A stretch of 41,383 nucleotides of DNA from an uncultured Spirochaetales bacterium (GTDB lineage Bacteria > Spirochaetota > Spirochaetia > Sphaerochaetales > Sphaerochaetaceae). The notes beneath the pieces were generated by a model. That model saw only the letters and a program-made list of their open reading frames with translations. It had not been told where the DNA came from and searched no databases. Shown here piece by piece: positions 40,971 through 41,383 of this stretch. Both the position numbers and the translations under genes were made by a program. Within the stretch, counting starts at the first letter, position 1, and every line of letters starts with the position of its first letter. The stretch is taken from NCBI GenBank assembly GCA_934271365.1, contig CAKQRI010000015.1:1-41383 (forward strand), given 5' to 3'.

Positions 40971-41383
40971 TTACCAAAGACTGCTGCCACTGACTTTCTT
41001 GCTGAACTTGTTTGTAGCCCAGACAAGAGTGAATGAAACAATAGAATTGAATAGTCCAACAGCAGTTGAATATGACCAGTTCATATTCAGCAGACCTTCT
41101 CTATAAACATATGTGGAAATAACATCTGCAACCTCATAAGTCAGCGGATTGTACATCAGAATTATCTTCTCATATCCGACATTGAATGACTTTCCTACCT
41201 GAAGAATAAGCATTACGATGATTGTAGGAAGAAGACCTGGAAGCGTGACGGAAATAAGCTGTCTGAATTTTCCAGCTCCATCAATTTTAGCAGCTTCATA
41301 CAGCTGGGAATCTATAGCAAGCAGAGCTGATAAATAAATAATTGAATTCCACCCTATATTCTGCCAGATTCCAGATATTATGT
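40971..41383 (-). CDS. ABC transporter permease, LplB-like (CUT1), 5' end outside the window
   Basis: The last 136 residues of an LplB-type permease; the frame stays open to the window edge. The EAA loop is EAAKIDGAGKFRQLISVTLP, preceded by WNSIIYLSALLAIDSQLY. The C-terminal helices (LFNSIVSFTLVWATNKFSKK) are normal. It precedes the LplC-like permease by 13 bases in the same operon. More genes of this locus probably lie beyond the edge. Confidence 0.92.
   Translation of the reverse strand, partial: IISGIWQNIGWNSIIYLSALLAIDSQLYEAAKIDGAGKFRQLISVTLPGLLPTIIVMLILQVGKSFNVGYEKIILMYNPLTYEVADVISTYVYREGLLNMNWSYSTAVGLFNSIVSFTLVWATNKFSKKVSGSSLW

Noticed and set aside
1..41383. CRISPR array, tRNA or rRNA genes, insertion sequences, prophage
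   Set aside because: No regularly spaced repeats, no cloverleaf or rRNA-like stretch and no transposase, integrase or phage protein was recognised on either strand.
23096..41383. Recent horizontal transfer of the catabolic locus
   Set aside because: Codon and base use look like the rest of the window by eye, and no integrase, tRNA edge or repeats flank it; a quantitative composition test was not possible.

Overview
The window reads as one contiguous piece of a bacterial chromosome, densely coded and moderately AT-rich. The style suggests an anaerobic, probably gut-associated spirochaete of the Sphaerochaeta/Treponema type. The grounds are a lipoprotein ApbE as in treponemes, a CUT1 sugar-binding protein with a typical spirochaete-like signal peptide, a GlnRS of the eukaryote/gamma-proteobacterial type, and many Fe-S and flavin oxidoreductases. 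This placement is an inference from gene content; there is no rRNA or tRNA gene here to fix it.

Left part (1-17.8 kb), housekeeping and small operons on both strands: 3'-truncated uvrB behind an HtrA-like protease; oleate hydratase with its own terminator and a neighbouring TetR regulator; a SAM methyltransferase; apbE with a shortened PfkB-like gene; an E2-like acyltransferase lacking the usual catalytic His; glnS; an aldose-1-epimerase-like gene divergent from an amidohydrolase-GNAT pair; an RlmK-like rRNA methyltransferase with a long Arg/Asp-rich tail; a phosphohexomutase; and a flavodoxin lipoprotein pseudogene.

Middle (17.8-25 kb): diaminopropionate ammonia-lyase under its own promoter. 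On the minus strand a yybP-ykoY manganese riboswitch precedes mntP, whose natural start is put out of frame by a run of eight T. A gene of unknown function follows mntP and is probably co-transcribed. Then come a small unknown gene and a MATE transporter.

Right part (23.1-41.4 kb): one long minus-strand catabolic locus that runs out of the window. In transcription order it holds two CUT1 permeases, a YiaK-like dehydrogenase, an AP-endonuclease-2-type TIM barrel, a DHODH/PreA-like Fe-S flavoenzyme, a Gfo/Idh/MocA oxidoreductase, the solute-binding protein, a heparinase II/III-like lyase, a second TIM barrel, a second Gfo/Idh, a membrane-bound AraC regulator, a third Gfo/Idh, an old-yellow-enzyme-like Fe-S reductase, an SDR and a large FAD reductase. 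No ABC ATPase, kinase or aldolase is present. The set fits import of a uronate-containing or otherwise unusual glycoside, cleavage by lyase and/or by an oxidation-elimination route, and redox processing of the products; the substrate is unknown.

A second pattern runs through the left part. Several genes at transcription unit starts have no Shine-Dalgarno but a -10 hexamer ending 6-8 nt before the start codon, so they are predicted to be leaderless, whereas genes inside operons carry clear AGGAGG-like sites. No tRNA, rRNA, CRISPR array, insertion sequence or prophage gene was recognised. No gene-free stretch exceeds 300 bases; the longest, 8823-9097, is AT-rich and shows nothing beyond probable promoter DNA for its two flanking genes.
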